Shown here one piece after another: positions 6,571 to 7,890 of a DNA stretch of 7,890 nucleotides (the first letter of the stretch is position 1; every line of letters starts with the position of its first letter). The DNA comes from an uncultured Flammeovirgaceae bacterium (GTDB taxonomy: Bacteria > Bacteroidota > Bacteroidia > Cytophagales > Cyclobacteriaceae). The translations under genes and the position numbers were made by a program. Location: positions 1-7,890 of the forward strand of contig CAMPJM010000174.1 of NCBI GenBank assembly GCA_946886805.1. The letters are read 5' to 3'. The notes below the pieces were generated by a model. It was not told the origin of the DNA. It did not search any database and was given only the letters and a program-made list of their open reading frames with translations.

Positions 6571-7890
6571 TTACAGTTTTTTGATAGTATTGTCCTCTCC
6601 TGCTTTTTCCAGCACCTTCCCTTTGGTGATGATTTCACTATCTCTCACCTGTTCGCCAATAACAACCGGCATGGTAGTTTCATTCCTGAATTTTAGGTCA
6701 ATGGCTGGTGCTTCGCCATAAGGTGACATAGATTCCCCATGTTCCGGATGAGTGTATCCGATCAATATGGGAAGTGGATTTGAGCGATTCTGACCATTTG
6801 CAGGTTTCAATACTACTTTGTTATTGCTACCCTGAATAGTGGCCAATGCATGCACCTTCCTGTCCGACTCAGCCGGCAACACTTCCACCTCAACCTTTAC
6901 ATTATCGCCTTCAACAAAAAGAAGGGGACCGTAATTTGCGTCTCCCTTACAATTTTTTACTATTGCATTATCCCCTACCCAATAAGCCCTTTCAGTACCA
7001 ATTGTTGTGCAATTTTCCAGCAGAATTCCTCCATTTGTTCTTAACTCAAATCCACCCCTGGTGTTCTTTGCTGTGCAATTTTTGAAGCTAACATTTTTTA
7101 TTTCACCATAAGTGCGGAAACCGTCCTCACACAGCGATTTCATATAACCAGGCGTAACGATATACTTACCTTCTCTATTTGGAGTCCAGGTTTGGAAGCC
7201 GACATCAAAAGCCGGACCTGAAGTCTCCTTTAGGATATCATCCGTAGCGCGCATTTCACCTTCTACATAACAATTTTCAAAATGAATGTTTTCGGCATTC
7301 TTCTGAACAAAAAATCCGTGCCCGAAAGACCTCATGTAAAGCTTGCACCCATATAATGTTGTATTGCTCCCGGTTACCAGAAGTCCGCTATGCTTCTGAT
7401 GACGGATTACATCCGGACCTCCTTTCCCAAATAAATCACCATAGCCGTAAGGAAAAGAACCTCTGACATGCATGGTCAATTCCCGCAAGGTATTCCCTTC
7501 TCCTGCTACTTCCATTGCTGCCCCACCAGGAGAAGTGCCGTTTCCAATATATTCAAGCTGTAGCCCTTCGATGATATTTTTATTGCCTGTTACTTTAAAT
7601 TCGCTCGTATGGATCGGATGCCTAAGCTCTTGCCGCAGTTTAGTATCCACCTTAATTTGTACGTCTTTAAGATTAAATACATTGTTGCTGCCACTAAAGG
7701 TAATATATTGATACGCCTTTCTTTTTACTCTGGCAGCGATCGAATCCTGACTAAGATAATCCCGTAGTATATACAAACCGGGCTCCATGGTAACGGAGTT
7801 ATCACTCCTGGAAGCATATTCCGCTAATTCCTTTAAACTTGAAATCTTCACATCTGCTGCTTGTACAAACATGAACGGACAGATAAATAG
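6571..7890 (-). CDS. Secreted right-handed parallel beta-helix protein (5' end cut by window edge)
   Basis: Secreted protein with repeated beta-helix coils; the fold is shared with pectate lyases, PL6-type lyases, polygalacturonases and some surface proteins. The frame stays open to base 7890 and its first visible residues are LFICPFMFVQAADV, the end of a Sec signal with a likely cleavage at VQA/AD. The Met at 7872 is therefore inside the signal peptide and is not the start; the true start lies outside the window. Residues are counted from that Met. Coil repeats with turn Asn/Gly and buried Cys are visible: GSNNVFN (61-67), GNKNIIEG (96-103), GEGNTLREL (124-132), GSNTTLYGC (158-166), NIHFENC (185-191), NVSFKNC (250-256), GILLENC (272-278), NAIVKNC (292-298), GSNNKVVL (348-355). 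Possible active-site residues cluster in RHQKHSG (147-153), RSFGHGF (171-177) and RATDD (198-202). No named lyase family could be assigned; a polysaccharide lyase or glycosidase role is inferred from fold and neighbours. Confidence 0.85.
   Translation of the reverse strand, partial: LFICPFMFVQAADVKISSLKELAEYASRSDNSVTMEPGLYILRDYLSQDSIAARVKRKAYQYITFSGSNNVFNLKDVQIKVDTKLRQELRHPIHTSEFKVTGNKNIIEGLQLEYIGNGTSPGGAAMEVAGEGNTLRELTMHVRGSFPYGYGDLFGKGGPDVIRHQKHSGLLVTGSNTTLYGCKLYMRSFGHGFFVQKNAENIHFENCYVEGEMRATDDILKETSGPAFDVGFQTWTPNREGKYIVTPGYMKSLCEDGFRTYGEIKNVSFKNCTAKNTRGGFELRTNGGILLENCTTIGTERAYWVGDNAIVKNCKGDANYGPLLFVEGDNVKVEVEVLPAESDRKVHALATIQGSNNKVVLKPANGQNRSNPLPILIGYTHPEHGESMSPYGEAPAIDLKFRNETTMPVVIGEQVRDSEIITKGKVLEKAGEDNTIKKL

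Overview
The window looks like a piece of a Bacteroidota (Bacteroidetes) genome. The evidence is a run of secreted proteins with lipoprotein-type or Sec signal peptides, a DUF4861 protein, a GH43 enzyme, A-rich start regions with no real Shine-Dalgarno sequences, and moderate GC. All five genes read on the minus strand, so transcription runs from the high-coordinate end to the low-coordinate end. No genus can be named from the sequence alone.

In transcription order the layout is: (1) a secreted parallel beta-helix protein whose 5' end lies beyond base 7890; (2) after 68 bp, a secreted alpha/beta hydrolase with a C-terminal beta-rich region; (3) a 397-bp gap (352 bp if the longer start of the next gene is used) holding a terminator-like hairpin, a GC-rich patch that may be a decayed insertion-sequence end, and AT-rich DNA; (4) a serine hydrolase of the beta-lactamase/esterase fold, a probable lipoprotein; (5) a DUF4861 lipoprotein; (6) a GH43 lipoprotein with a C-terminal beta-sandwich, followed by a small hairpin near the left edge.

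The set reads as the accessory-enzyme part of a polysaccharide-utilisation locus. GH43 would remove arabinose or xylose side groups. The two serine-nucleophile hydrolases could remove ester decorations. The beta-helix protein has the fold of many polyuronate lyases and pectinases. DUF4861 has no established activity that I can state. A decorated acidic or pectin-like plant or algal polysaccharide is a reasonable guess, but no substrate is proven here. No SusC/SusD pair, sensor, sulfatase or transporter lies in the window. No tRNA, rRNA, CRISPR array or intact transposase was seen.
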